Source: Streptosporangium subroseum (GTDB lineage Bacteria; Actinomycetota; Actinomycetes; Streptosporangiales; Streptosporangiaceae). From it: 64,000 nt of DNA. This document shows positions 16,228 to 25,486 of this stretch, piece by piece. The notes beneath the pieces are model-generated. The model made no database searches. It had not been told where the DNA came from and saw only the letters and a program-made list of their open reading frames with translations. The DNA lies in NCBI RefSeq assembly GCF_900188345.1, contig NZ_FZOD01000032.1, positions 1-64,000 on the forward strand, written 5' to 3'. Positions within the stretch are counted from its first letter, which is position 1. Each line of letters starts with the position of its first letter. Made by a program: the position numbers and the translations under genes.

Positions 16228-17112
16228 TCAGCTCTCGCTCGGCGAGGTCGGGTGGATCTTGCCCAGACGGGCGGCGTAGTGGCCCGTTCCCGCGAAGCGG
16301 ATCCGCCACTCCCCTCCCTGGCGGTCCGGCACGCTCCGGCTGAACTTCCCCTGGGCGTCGCTCGTGGCGGTGGCCGCCGTCGTCCAGGCCGCCTGCGCCG
16401 TCTCCCGGTGCAAAATCTCGACGGGCTGGCCGGCGAACGGGGCGTAGTCCACGACTCCCCGCGGATCGACCCGCTTCAACACGCCGTCGACCTGCACCTC
16501 CGTCCCCTTCCTGACCGCCTGGACCGCGCCGAACCTGGTCTCGCGCTTCAGCCAGAACGGCGCGTACCCGGTGACCGTCGTGCCGCCCGCCCCCTTGGCC
16601 GTCGCGGTGACGGTCCACCGTCCCGCGGGATACCAGCGGCTCAGGCTCTTGTCGGGGGCGAACCGCCAGGTCTCCCAGTCCTGCCCGGCACGCGAGAAGA
16701 CCGTCGCCGTCTCGATCGCGGCCCCTCCACCCGCCAACCGGGCGACGGTGCCCTTCCGCGTCCCGGAAGGCCGGCCGGGCACGCGGGTCGGCCTCGGTCC
16801 GGGGACCGCGCCCGGGACGGATGTGGAGACGGAGCCGGACGCGGAGACGGGGAAGGTCCCGATCCGGGACGACTCGGGTGGCACGCCCGGCTCGACCTGG
16901 ATCGTCACCCCCTCCGGGCCCGCGACCCCACGGGCGACCACCTCGACCACCAGGCGCACCGCGCCGACGGGCCCGACCACGGGAGAGGCGGGGTTCAGGG
17001 TCACCGAGCGGATCGTCAGATCCGGAACCGTGTCGGCGGCCGGGGCTTCGACGGGCGAGGGCAGAGCCATGGCCCCCGCCGCCAGGGATGCGAGGAGAAC
17101 TTTCATAGTCAT
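16228..17112 (-). CDS. Secreted protein of unknown function
   Basis: 294 residues starting with a signal peptide (MKVLLASLAAGAMALPSPVEA, from the second ATG at 17106) and followed by regions that look like beta-sandwich domains: a first module ending near residue 95, a Pro/Arg/Gly/Thr-rich segment, then a second module with WRFAPDKSLSRWYPAGRWTV and YAPFWLKRETRF, and a third Ig-like part (DGVLKRVDP, WTTAATATSDAQGKFSRSV). No catalytic residues are recognisable. It resembles abundant uncharacterised exported actinomycete proteins. TAGCGT sits 10 bases upstream of the ATG, with no Shine-Dalgarno, suggesting leaderless initiation. Confidence 0.75.
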   Translation of the reverse strand: MTMKVLLASLAAGAMALPSPVEAPAADTVPDLTIRSVTLNPASPVVGPVGAVRLVVEVVARGVAGPEGVTIQVEPGVPPESSRIGTFPVSASGSVSTSVPGAVPGPRPTRVPGRPSGTRKGTVARLAGGGAAIETATVFSRAGQDWETWRFAPDKSLSRWYPAGRWTVTATAKGAGGTTVTGYAPFWLKRETRFGAVQAVRKGTEVQVDGVLKRVDPRGVVDYAPFAGQPVEILHRETAQAAWTTAATATSDAQGKFSRSVPDRQGGEWRIRFAGTGHYAARLGKIHPTSPSES

Positions 17113-17132
17113 GGGTCAGGACGCTAGGAAAC

Positions 17133-17150
17133 ACCCGGTAAGGACCGGGT
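17133..17150. promoter_or_regulatory. Inverted repeat ACCCGGT-n4-ACCGGGT upstream of the secreted-protein gene
   Basis: Perfect 7-bp arms with a 4-base spacer, centred about 30 bases upstream of the start and adjacent to the TAGCGT -10 candidate. It is placed where a repressor or activator would overlap the -35 region. No regulator is encoded next to it. Confidence 0.4.
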
Positions 17151-17238
17151 AGACGACACACGCCTGATCAGGCAAAAGGCCGCCGGACGTCCGGCTCCCC
17201 AGGAGACAGGGCCGGACGCCCGGTGGCCGTACGAGGGT

Positions 17239-19077
17239 TCAGCTCTCGTACATGTCCTCGATCATCTCAGCGTACTTGGCGTGGATGACGCGGCGCTTGA
17301 GCTTCAGGCTCGGCGTGAGCTCCAGGGTCTCGGCCGTCCACTCCACCGGCAGCAGGCGCCAGCGCTTGACCTGCTGGACGCGGGCCAGTTTCTCGTTGGC
17401 GGCGGCGATCGCGGCCTCGATCTCCTTGAGGACCTCGGGGTGCTCGGCGAACTCGGCCAGGGTGGTGAACACGAAGCCGCGGCCCTGGGCCCAGCCGGGG
17501 GCCACCTCGCCGTCGAGGGTGAGGATCGCCACCGGGTACGGCCTGCCGTCGCCGTAGGCGAGCGCCTGGCCGATGAGGGGGTGTTCCTTGAGGTAGTTCT
17601 CGATGTTGGCCGGGGAGATGTTCTCACCGCCGGAGGTGATGATGAGCTCCTTCTTGCGGTCGACGATGCTGACGAAGCCGTCGGAGTCGATGGAGCCCAC
17701 GTCGCCGGTGTGCAGCCAGCCGTCCGCGTCCAGCAGCTCGGCGGTCGCCTCCGGCCGGTTCAGGTAGCCCCCGGTGTTGGCGGGGCTGCGAGTGATGATC
17801 TCGCCGTCCTCGGCGATGCGGATCTCGACGCCCGGACCCGCCTGGCCGACCGTGCCGAGTTTGAAGCGCTCGGGGGAGTTGGCGGTGAACGCGCCGGTCG
17901 TCTCGGTCATGCCGTACACGTCGAGCACCCGCATGCCGAGACCGGCGAAGAAGCGCTGGACCTCCGTCGGCATCGGCGCGGCGGCGGTGATCAGCCAGCC
18001 GGCGTTCTCGAAGCCGACCATCGAGCGGATGATCGACAGCAGCGCGGCGTCGGCCTGCTCGTAGGCGGCCTGGACCTCGGGCGAGGGTGTGCGCCCGTAC
18101 TGGCTGGCCTCGACGTGGGCGAGACCGGCGGCCATGGCGTTGCGGACGTTCTCCTGCTGCTCCTGCGGCTGGGTGGACAGCAGCGCCTGCAGGCGGGCCA
18201 TCATCTTCTCCCAGACGCGCGGGACGCCGAAGAACAGCACCGGTTTGACCTGGCCGAGGGTGGTGCCGAGCTGGGCGAGGTCGGTGCAGAAGTGAGTGTG
18301 GGAGATCTTGAACAGCGGCAGGTAGAGGCTGAGCACGCGCTCGGCGATGTGCGCGTAGGTGAGATAGGAGATCTGAGTGCCCTTTTCAGGCAGTGAGGCC
18401 ATCCGGTCGGTGGCCACGACCTCGAAGAACACGTTGGAGTGGGTCAGCGGCACGCCCTTGGGATTACCGGTGGTGCCCGAGGTGTAGAGGACGGTCAGGG
18501 TGTCGTCGGCGGTCACCGCCTGCCAGCGGGCGTCGATCCCGGCGGGGTCCTGTTCGAGCCGTTCGCGGCCCAGGGCCAGGAAGTCGTCCCAGCCGACGAA
18601 CCGGTCGTCGTCCTGCGGGGCGCCCTCCAACATGATGATCTTTCGGAGCTCCGGGAGGTCGCCGAGCACCGGCTCCCACCTGGCCAGTTCGGCCGGGCCG
18701 CCCAGCACCGCGATCCTCGCCTTGACGTCATCGGCCACGAAGGCCACCTGCTCGGGGGCGAAGGTGGAGTAGACGGAGCACGGCACCGCGCCCGCGTGTA
18801 TCGCGCCCAGGTCCGCCAGCACGTGCTCGCTGCGGTTGACCATCATCAGCGCGACCGCCTCGCCCGGTTCCAGCCCGAGGGCGACGAAGCCGGCGGCGAT
18901 CTCCAGGATCCGCCGGCGGGCCTCGGCGTAGGTGAGGGTGCTCCAGCCCCCCTCGATCGGGTCGGAGTAGGCCGGAGCATCGGGGTTGCGCTCCGCCGCC
19001 TCCTTCAACTGCCCGCAGACGGTACGGCCCGCGATCTCCTGCTCGATCGCCGCACGCTCCTCAAGGACACCGGCCAT
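17239..19077 (-). CDS. Long-chain fatty-acid-CoA ligase (FadD15-like)
   Basis: 612 residues of the ANL superfamily: P-loop-like LYTSGTTGNPKGV, the adenylate motif DVYGMTETTGAF, DGWLHTGDVGSID, DRKKELIITSGGENISP and C-terminal LTPSLKLKRR. It activates long-chain fatty acids to acyl-CoA with ATP. The ATG at 19077 follows AGGAGG; the frame extends 21 codons further without support. It is close in style to the actinobacterial FadD15 group. It is transcribed alone, divergent from the peptide transporter. Confidence 0.93.
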   Translation of the reverse strand: MAGVLEERAAIEQEIAGRTVCGQLKEAAERNPDAPAYSDPIEGGWSTLTYAEARRRILEIAAGFVALGLEPGEAVALMMVNRSEHVLADLGAIHAGAVPCSVYSTFAPEQVAFVADDVKARIAVLGGPAELARWEPVLGDLPELRKIIMLEGAPQDDDRFVGWDDFLALGRERLEQDPAGIDARWQAVTADDTLTVLYTSGTTGNPKGVPLTHSNVFFEVVATDRMASLPEKGTQISYLTYAHIAERVLSLYLPLFKISHTHFCTDLAQLGTTLGQVKPVLFFGVPRVWEKMMARLQALLSTQPQEQQENVRNAMAAGLAHVEASQYGRTPSPEVQAAYEQADAALLSIIRSMVGFENAGWLITAAAPMPTEVQRFFAGLGMRVLDVYGMTETTGAFTANSPERFKLGTVGQAGPGVEIRIAEDGEIITRSPANTGGYLNRPEATAELLDADGWLHTGDVGSIDSDGFVSIVDRKKELIITSGGENISPANIENYLKEHPLIGQALAYGDGRPYPVAILTLDGEVAPGWAQGRGFVFTTLAEFAEHPEVLKEIEAAIAAANEKLARVQQVKRWRLLPVEWTAETLELTPSLKLKRRVIHAKYAEMIEDMYES

Positions 19078-19256
19078 GACGCGCCTCCTGAAAGTGCTCA
19101 CTTGCACGAGTGGGGATGCATCGCACCACATGGCGATCACCTAGAACAAGACCCTTCAGGGGAGAAGAACCCTCGCCCGCGCAACCTCTCTTCGCACTCC
19201 GCCGACATGTATACGTAAAGTGAGAACTCGATCACACGCTGACGCCGGGGGGCGAC

Positions 19257-20756
19257 ATGGCATCGGGGACGGGCGCCCGCGAGAAGACCTTCTTCGGCCA
19301 CCCACGAGGGCTGGCCACGCTGTTCGGCACCGAGCTGTGGGAACGCTTCAGCTGGTACGGCCTCCGCGCCATCCTGGCCACCTTCATGGTCGCCTCTCCG
19401 GCCGCGGGCGGCCTCGGCCTGACGGAGGCGACCGCCCAGGCGATCGTCGGCATCTACGGCGCCCTCATCTATCTGGTCGCCCTGCCCGGCGGCTGGATCG
19501 CCGACCGCGTCCTGGGCTCCCGCAGGGCGGTGCTGTGGGGCGGCCTCATCATCATGTGCGGCCACATCAGCATGGCCATTCCTGCCAGGACGGGCGCCTT
19601 CGTCGCGCTCGGCCTGTTCCTCATCATCATCGGAACCGGGCTGCTGAAGCCGAACATCTCCACGATGGTCGGCAAGCTCTATCCGCAGAACGACGACGCG
19701 CGCAGGGACGCGGGCTTCTCCATCTTCTACATGGGGATCAACATCGGCGCCTTCGTCGCCCCCATCGTCGTCGGCTGGCTCGCCGCGGGCGACCGCTGGC
19801 ACCTGGGCTTCGGCGCGGCGGCGGTCGGCATGGCCCTGGGCCTGCTCCAGTACGCGCGAGGCCGCCACCACCTGCGGGGGGTGGGAGACGTGCCCGGACA
19901 CCGGCTGACCCCCGAGGAGCGCAGGCACTTCGGCCTGACCGCCCTCGCCGTCGTCGCCGTGATCGCCGTGGCCCTGACCGCCTGGACGGCCTCGGGCACC
20001 TTCAGCCTCGACGCCTTCGCGCTCGTGATGACACTGATCATCCTGGCCGTTCCCGTGCTCTACTTCGGCTACATCCTGCTCGGCAGCCACAACCTGACCG
20101 ACGACGAGCGCTCTCGGGTGAAGGCCTACATCTGGTTGTTCATCGCCGCCGCCATCTTCTGGATGATCTACGATCTGGCTCCGACCGTGCTGCTGTTCTT
20201 CGCCCAGCACAGAACCGACCTGTCGCTGTTCGGCATTTCGATCACGCCCGCGACCACGCAGGCGTTCAACCCGCTGTTCATCATGATCTTCGTGCCGGTC
20301 TTCGCCGCGCTCTGGGTCAAACTGGGCGACCGGGTGACCGCTCCCCAGAAGTTCGCGGCCGGACTGTTCATCAACGGCCTGAGCTTCGTGGTCATGGCCC
20401 TGGCCGCCGCCCTGGCCCAGAGCGGGAGGATCTCGGTGTGGTGGCTGGTGCTCGTCTACCTCGTCCAGGTCTTCGGAGAGCTGGCGCTGAGCCCCGTCGG
20501 GCTCTCGGTCACCAGCAAGCTCGCCCCCCAGGCCTTCAAGAGCCAGATGCTGGGCCTGTGGTTCATGTCCTTCGCCGTGGGCGACTCCGTGGGCGGGCAG
20601 ACCGGCCGGCTGAAAAACCACATGTCGGAGCCCGCCTACTTCCTCACGCTCGCGGTGATCGCCATCGTGGCGTCCCTGGTGCTCCTGGCGTTCGCGGGCA
20701 GGCTCCACACGATGATGCGCGAGCACCGCGAGCCGAGCGCTCCGGCGTCGCCCTGA
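19257..20756 (+). CDS. POT/PTR-family proton-coupled peptide transporter
   Basis: 499 residues with 12-14 hydrophobic helices. The signature ELWERFSWYGLRAIL at residues 20-35 matches the ExxERFxYYG proton/peptide motif, and GTGLLKPNISTMVG matches the PTR2 signature; LGSHNL and KAYIWLFIAAAIFWMIYD also fit. It should import di- and tripeptides with protons. The ATG at 19257 has a G-rich upstream stretch. No partner genes are adjacent. Confidence 0.92.
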   Translation: MASGTGAREKTFFGHPRGLATLFGTELWERFSWYGLRAILATFMVASPAAGGLGLTEATAQAIVGIYGALIYLVALPGGWIADRVLGSRRAVLWGGLIIMCGHISMAIPARTGAFVALGLFLIIIGTGLLKPNISTMVGKLYPQNDDARRDAGFSIFYMGINIGAFVAPIVVGWLAAGDRWHLGFGAAAVGMALGLLQYARGRHHLRGVGDVPGHRLTPEERRHFGLTALAVVAVIAVALTAWTASGTFSLDAFALVMTLIILAVPVLYFGYILLGSHNLTDDERSRVKAYIWLFIAAAIFWMIYDLAPTVLLFFAQHRTDLSLFGISITPATTQAFNPLFIMIFVPVFAALWVKLGDRVTAPQKFAAGLFINGLSFVVMALAAALAQSGRISVWWLVLVYLVQVFGELALSPVGLSVTSKLAPQAFKSQMLGLWFMSFAVGDSVGGQTGRLKNHMSEPAYFLTLAVIAIVASLVLLAFAGRLHTMMREHREPSAPASP

Positions 20757-20801
20757 CCATCCACCGGAATTTCATAAAACCCGTCATGTGATGATTTATC
20801 A

Positions 20802-21413
20802 GTGCATGAAGTGCTTGATCTGGCCGGAATCTTCGTTTTTGCTCTCTCGGGTGCGCTCGTCGGCGTCCGCAGGCGGCTGGACGTGGTGGGCATGGCCGTA
20901 CTGGCGGAGATGACGGCCCTGGGCGGCGGAATCCTGCGCGATCTGGTCCTGAACGTACGGCCCGCCGCCTTCTCCAGCCTCGGTTACGTGCTCGTCCCGA
21001 TGGTCGCCACATTGATCGTCTTCTTCTGGCATCCGCACGTGCAGCGGGTGATGCCCGCGGTGGACGTGTTCGACGCGGCGGGACTCGGCCTGTTCTGCGC
21101 GGTCGGCACGGAGAAGGCGATGAGCTACGGCCTCAGCCCGCTGCACGCGGCCCTGCTCGGGATCACCTCCGCGGTCGGCGGCGGCGTCCTGCGCGACATC
21201 CTCGCCGGGCAGATCCCCAGCCTGCTGTACGACCGCCAGCTCTACGCGGTGCCCGCCATGCTCGGTTCGGCGCTCATGGCCCTGCTCTACACCCTCGACC
21301 TGCACGGATGGCCGACCACGCTGGCCGCGGCCGTGCTCGCCTTCGGACTGCGCATCGCGGCCATGAGGCTACGGTGGCGCGCACCTCTGGCCAGGGGCGT
21401 CACCTCGGAATAG
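20802..21413 (+). CDS. TRIC-type trimeric cation channel protein (UPF0126)
   Basis: 203 residues, seven hydrophobic helices, and the two glycine-rich repeats of the family: ALGGGILRDLVL and AVGGGVLRDILAGQ, reflecting its internal duplication. Prokaryotic TRIC proteins form trimeric potassium/sodium channels. The only in-frame start is a GTG at 20802 with no ribosome site; TTTATC lies directly upstream, so a leaderless message is likely. It follows the peptide transporter by 45 bases. Confidence 0.88.
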   Translation: MHEVLDLAGIFVFALSGALVGVRRRLDVVGMAVLAEMTALGGGILRDLVLNVRPAAFSSLGYVLVPMVATLIVFFWHPHVQRVMPAVDVFDAAGLGLFCAVGTEKAMSYGLSPLHAALLGITSAVGGGVLRDILAGQIPSLLYDRQLYAVPAMLGSALMALLYTLDLHGWPTTLAAAVLAFGLRIAAMRLRWRAPLARGVTSE

Positions 21414-21479
21414 CCGGACGCCGCGGAGCAGACCGGCTCGAAACGGGGTCGTTCCCGTGCGGGTCACGTCGAAAGCGGG

Positions 21480-22913
21480 TCATAGCGCCGGGGTGAGCGA
21501 CCGGGCGGGGCGGGCGCCGTGCGCCCCCTTGACCCTCGCCTCGGCGATGCGGCTCACCGCTTCGACGAGGACCTGTGGCGGCTGGGTGAAGGGCAGGCGG
21601 AGCCGGCCCTCCAGCGTGCCGTCCACGCCGAACAGGGGGCCGGGCGCGAGCCGTACGCCGTGACAGCTCGCCGCGTCGGTCAGCGAGGTGGCGGAGGGGC
21701 CCTCCAGCCTCACCCAGAGCGATCCTCCGCCCTTCGGGACGATGAACCTCCAATCGGGCATGTGCGTCCCCAGCGCGGCCACCAGGGCGGCTCTGGAGGC
21801 GCCGTGGGTACGGCGGCGCTCGGCCCTCGCCTCCTCGATGTCCTCGAACAGCCTGGTCACGACCAGTTGCTCGAAGAGCGGGCTGGCGATGTCCACGGCC
21901 GCGCGGAGCACGGCCAGGCGGCGGACCATGGCGGCGGTGGTACGGATCCAGCCGATGCGCAGCCCGCCCCACCACAGCTTGGACGCGGACCCGATGCTGA
22001 TCACCCGCCCGTCGGTGTCGAACGCGGCCAGCGGCGCGGTGTCCGGCACCTCGTCGATCGCCAGCTCTCTCCAGGTCTCGTCCGCGATCACGGTGGTGCC
22101 GGACCGCCTGGCCGCGCGGACCAGGCCCGCGCGCGTGGCGTCGTCCATCAGGTGACCGGTGGGGTTCTGGAAGTCGGGGATCACATAGGCGAGGCGGGCG
22201 CCCGACTGGCGCAGGGCTTCGGTGAGCAGGTCGAGGTGCCAGCCCTCGTCGGAGACGCCGACGCCGGCGATCCTGGCCCCGCGCAACCTGGCCAGGTCGA
22301 CCGTGTGCGGATAGGTGGGCGACTCCAGCATGATCGGGTCGCCCCGCGAGAGCAGCGCCTTGCCCACCAGGTGGATCGCCTGCTGGGCTCCCGTGGTGAC
22401 CAGGATCTGCTCGGGCCGGGTGGCCAGCCCTCGCGCGGTGTAGCGGGCGGCGATCGCCTGGCGCAGCGGCGCGATCCCGACCGGGTCGTAGCCCATGCCG
22501 AGCGCGTAGCGGGGGTAGTGCTCGCTCGCGAAGGCGATCGCCGCGGGCAGCGACGAGATCGCGAGCGGAGCGGCGGCGTGCAGGGGCAGCAGCCCGTCGT
22601 CGCCGGAGGCGATCCACGGGTTGTCCGTGCCCATCGAGGCGGCGTCGGGCAGCGCGGTCCAGCTCCCGGCGCCCTGCCTGCTCTCCAGATACCCCTGCTC
22701 GCGGAGCCGGTCGTAGGCGGCGGTCACGGTGGTACGGCTGACGCCCAGGGCCTCGGCGAGGTGCCGTTCGGCCGGGACGCGCATTCCCACGGGGAGCCGC
22801 CCGTCGAGGATCAGCGACCGTACCGCCTGCGCCAGGACCCTGTAGTACGGCCTGGCGCCGGGGGCGATCGCCACGAGACGTGCGAGCTGAGGTCCGCTCA
22901 GATGCCGATCCAT
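21480..22913 (-). CDS. MocR-family regulator (GntR-HTH + aminotransferase fold), YczR-like
   Basis: 477 residues: N-terminal winged HTH (PAERHLAEALGVSRTTVTAAYDRL) followed by a fold-type-I PLP domain with PDFQNPTG, ADETW and the PLP lysine in SIGSASKLWWGGLRIGW. MocR proteins sense PLP or amino compounds. It is divergent from a YczE-type membrane protein gene, the arrangement that defines the YczR subgroup. The ATG at 22913 lies 9 bases downstream of TTTATA (bases 22928-22923), so translation is probably leaderless; a GTG three codons upstream is the alternative. Confidence 0.9.
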   Translation of the reverse strand: MDRHLSGPQLARLVAIAPGARPYYRVLAQAVRSLILDGRLPVGMRVPAERHLAEALGVSRTTVTAAYDRLREQGYLESRQGAGSWTALPDAASMGTDNPWIASGDDGLLPLHAAAPLAISSLPAAIAFASEHYPRYALGMGYDPVGIAPLRQAIAARYTARGLATRPEQILVTTGAQQAIHLVGKALLSRGDPIMLESPTYPHTVDLARLRGARIAGVGVSDEGWHLDLLTEALRQSGARLAYVIPDFQNPTGHLMDDATRAGLVRAARRSGTTVIADETWRELAIDEVPDTAPLAAFDTDGRVISIGSASKLWWGGLRIGWIRTTAAMVRRLAVLRAAVDIASPLFEQLVVTRLFEDIEEARAERRRTHGASRAALVAALGTHMPDWRFIVPKGGGSLWVRLEGPSATSLTDAASCHGVRLAPGPLFGVDGTLEGRLRLPFTQPPQVLVEAVSRIAEARVKGAHGARPARSLTPAL

Positions 22914-22922
22914 GCTGGCCAC

Positions 22923-22988
22923 TATAAAGCCACTTTTCGTTATTGGCCCTTTTTCTTGGCGCCGGTGGCCCGGAGGATCGAGGGCATT
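22923..22988. promoter_or_regulatory. YczR/YczE divergent promoter with direct repeats
   Basis: The 75-bp divergent gap has an AT-rich core containing GCCACTTTT and GCCCTTTTT as near-direct repeats 17 bases apart, the kind of direct-repeat operator MocR regulators use. TTTATA on the left strand serves the regulator; GGAGG and GAGGG lie before the yczE start. Role inferred. Confidence 0.45.
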
Positions 22989-23594
22989 ATGAGCGAAGCC
23001 TCCCTTCCCCTTCTGGGCTCCCTTCCCAACCGCCTCCTGCGCCTGTACGCGGGCCTGGCGCTCTACGGCGTCGGCGTCGGCCTGCAGATCGAGTCACATC
23101 TCGGCGGCAGCCCCTGGGACGTGTTCCACCAGGGACTCTCCATCCATATGGGCCTGTCGATCGGCATCTGGATCATCGTGGTGGGCGCCCTGGTCATGCT
23201 GCTGTGGATCCCGCTGAGGCAGAAGCCGGGCGTGGGCACCCTCAGCAACGTCGTCTTCCTCGGGCTGTTCGCCGACGCGGCCATGTGGCTGATCCCGACC
23301 CCGGACCCCCTCGTCGCCCGCTGGGCCTACCTGCTGCTCGGCGTCGTCGCCACCGCCGCGGCGACCGGCCTCTACATCGGCGCGGGTCTCGGCCCCGGCC
23401 CGCGTGATGGGCTGATGACCGGCCTCAACCGCCTCGGTCTGTCCATCCGCTCGGCCCGCACCGTCATCGAGGTCACGGTGCTGGCCATCGGCTGGCTGCT
23501 CGGCGGCACCGTCGGCGCCGGCACCCTGATCTTCGCCCTCGCCATCGGGCCCCTGAGCCAGTTCTTCATGCCGCGGATGCGGCCCAGGGGCTGA
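22989..23594 (+). CDS. YczE-family membrane protein
   Basis: 201 residues with five or six hydrophobic helices. Characteristic segments: RLYAGLALYGVGVGL, GGSPWDVFHQGLS, GVGTLSNVVFLGLFAD, GLGPGPRDGLMTGL and GAGTLIFALAIGPLSQFF. YczE proteins are uncharacterised transporters or permeases controlled by the adjacent MocR regulator YczR. The ATG at 22989 has GAGGG five bases upstream; the very long frame before it belongs to the opposite strand gene. Confidence 0.88.
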   Translation: MSEASLPLLGSLPNRLLRLYAGLALYGVGVGLQIESHLGGSPWDVFHQGLSIHMGLSIGIWIIVVGALVMLLWIPLRQKPGVGTLSNVVFLGLFADAAMWLIPTPDPLVARWAYLLLGVVATAAATGLYIGAGLGPGPRDGLMTGLNRLGLSIRSARTVIEVTVLAIGWLLGGTVGAGTLIFALAIGPLSQFFMPRMRPRG

Positions 23595-23638
23595 CATCCG
23601 GCCGCCGGAAAGGCCGCGGAGGCACTAGCGTCGAGCCC

Positions 23639-25399
23639 ATGTGGATTGAGGATTACGCTCTCATCGGCGACATGCAGTCCGCCGCCCTTGTCGGGCGCAA
23701 CGGCTCCATCGACTGGCTCTGCCTGCCGAGGTTCGACTCGCCGTCCTGTTTCGGGGCTCTGCTGGGCGACAAGAACAACGGGCAGTGGTGGCTCGGTCCC
23801 GCCGACGCCGAGCGGCCCAAGGCCACCCGGCGGCACTACAAGGGCGAGTCCCTGATCCTGGAAAGCGAGTGGGACACCCCGCACGGCACGGTCCGCGTGA
23901 CCGACTTCATGCCCACCCGGCACGCCAATCCCGACCTGGTCAGGATCGTGGAGGGTGTGTCGGGCACGGTGGACATGGCCACCGAGATCCGCATCCGCTT
24001 CGACTACGGCCGCATCGTGCCCTGGGTGCGCCGCACCGACGGCCTGCTGCAGGCCGTGGGCGGCCCCGACTCGGTGTGGCTGCACTCCCCCGTCCCGTTG
24101 CAGGGCGGCGACTACGCCCACAAGGCGAGGTTCAAGGTCTCCGCCGGCGACCGCATGGCCTTCATCTTCACCTGGCACCCCTCGCACGAGACCAAGCCGG
24201 TCGAGATCGACCCCTACGAGCAGCTGGCCGAGACCGAGTCGCTGTGGGCCGAGTGGGTCGCGCAGTGCACCTACCAGGGCCCGTGGCGCGAGGCCGTGGT
24301 CCGCTCCCTCATCACGCTCAAGGCGCTCACCTACGAGCCCACCGGCGGCATCGTCGCCGCCCCCACGACCTCGCTGCCCGAGGACATCGGCGGGGTCCGC
24401 AACTGGGACTACCGTTTCTGCTGGCTGCGCGACGCCACCATGACGCTGGAGGCCCTCATCGGAGCCGGATACCTGGACGAGGCCCGCGCCTGGCGCGCGT
24501 GGCTGCTCCGGGCGATCGCGGGCCGCGCCCAGGACCTGCAGATCATGTACAGCGTGTCCGGCGAGCGCCGGCTGACGGAGCTGGAGCTCGGCTGGCTGCC
24601 CGGCTACGAGGGCTCCCGGCCGGTCCGCATCGGCAACGCCGCGGTCGACCAGCTCCAGCTGGACGTCTACGGAGAGGTGATGAACTCCCTCCACCTGTCG
24701 CGCGTCTCGGGCCTGGAGCCCGATGCCCGGGCCTGGACCATCCAGCGGGAGCTGATGGCCTTCGTGGAGGCGCACTGGGACGAGCCCGACGAGGGCCTGT
24801 GGGAGGTCCGCGGCCCCCGCCGCCACTTCACCCACTCCAAGGTGATGTGCTGGGTCGCCCTCGACCGGGCCATCAGGCAGGTGGAGGAGTTCGGCCGGAC
24901 GGGACCCGTCGAACGCTGGAAGACGCTGCGCGACCACATCCACGCCGAGATCTGCCACAAGGGCTTCGACCAGGCACGCGGGACCTTCACCCAGTCGTAT
25001 GGCTCGCACGAGCTGGACGCGGCCCTGCTGCTGATCCCGATCGTCGGCTTCCTGCCGCCGGATGACCCGCGCGTGATCGGCACGGTCGAGGCGGTCCAGC
25101 GCGAGCTGATGTCCGAGGGTTTTGTGCTGCGTTACCCGGTGGCCGCCGACAACGACGTGGACGGCCTGCCGGGCGGCGAGGGCGCGTTCCTCGCGTGCAG
25201 CTTCTGGCTGGCCGAGGCCCTGGCCATGATCGGCCGCAAGGACGAGGCGGTCGTGCTGTTCGAGCGCCTGCTGTCCCTGCGTAACGACGTCGGCCTGCTC
25301 GCCGAGGAGTACGACCCCCGCTACGGCCGGCTGGTCGGCAACTTCCCCCAGGCCTTCAGCCACGTTCCGCTGATCCACACGGCCCGCGCGCTCAGCTGA
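23639..25399 (+). CDS. GH15 glycoside hydrolase (glucoamylase/trehalase-like)
   Basis: 586 residues, cytosolic, matching the actinobacterial GH15 pattern: IEDYALIGDMQSAALVGRNG at the start, RNWDYRFCWLRDATMTLEAL in the first half, GEGAFLACSFWLAEAL and GLLAEEYDPRYGRLVGNFPQ near the end, where the catalytic Glu pair lies. Mycobacterial relatives act as trehalases, others as glucoamylases; which applies here is not decided by motifs. TAGCGT stands eight to nine bases before the ATG with no Shine-Dalgarno, so a leaderless transcript is likely. Confidence 0.92.
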   Translation: MWIEDYALIGDMQSAALVGRNGSIDWLCLPRFDSPSCFGALLGDKNNGQWWLGPADAERPKATRRHYKGESLILESEWDTPHGTVRVTDFMPTRHANPDLVRIVEGVSGTVDMATEIRIRFDYGRIVPWVRRTDGLLQAVGGPDSVWLHSPVPLQGGDYAHKARFKVSAGDRMAFIFTWHPSHETKPVEIDPYEQLAETESLWAEWVAQCTYQGPWREAVVRSLITLKALTYEPTGGIVAAPTTSLPEDIGGVRNWDYRFCWLRDATMTLEALIGAGYLDEARAWRAWLLRAIAGRAQDLQIMYSVSGERRLTELELGWLPGYEGSRPVRIGNAAVDQLQLDVYGEVMNSLHLSRVSGLEPDARAWTIQRELMAFVEAHWDEPDEGLWEVRGPRRHFTHSKVMCWVALDRAIRQVEEFGRTGPVERWKTLRDHIHAEICHKGFDQARGTFTQSYGSHELDAALLLIPIVGFLPPDDPRVIGTVEAVQRELMSEGFVLRYPVAADNDVDGLPGGEGAFLACSFWLAEALAMIGRKDEAVVLFERLLSLRNDVGLLAEEYDPRYGRLVGNFPQAFSHVPLIHTARALS

Positions 25400-25486
25400 G
25401 CCGGAGTCCCCCGGTCTCTTCGCTCCGGCGACGACGGCGAGGAGACGGCGGGAGACCTCGACGGTGACGGGTCTTCGGCCGCGCTG

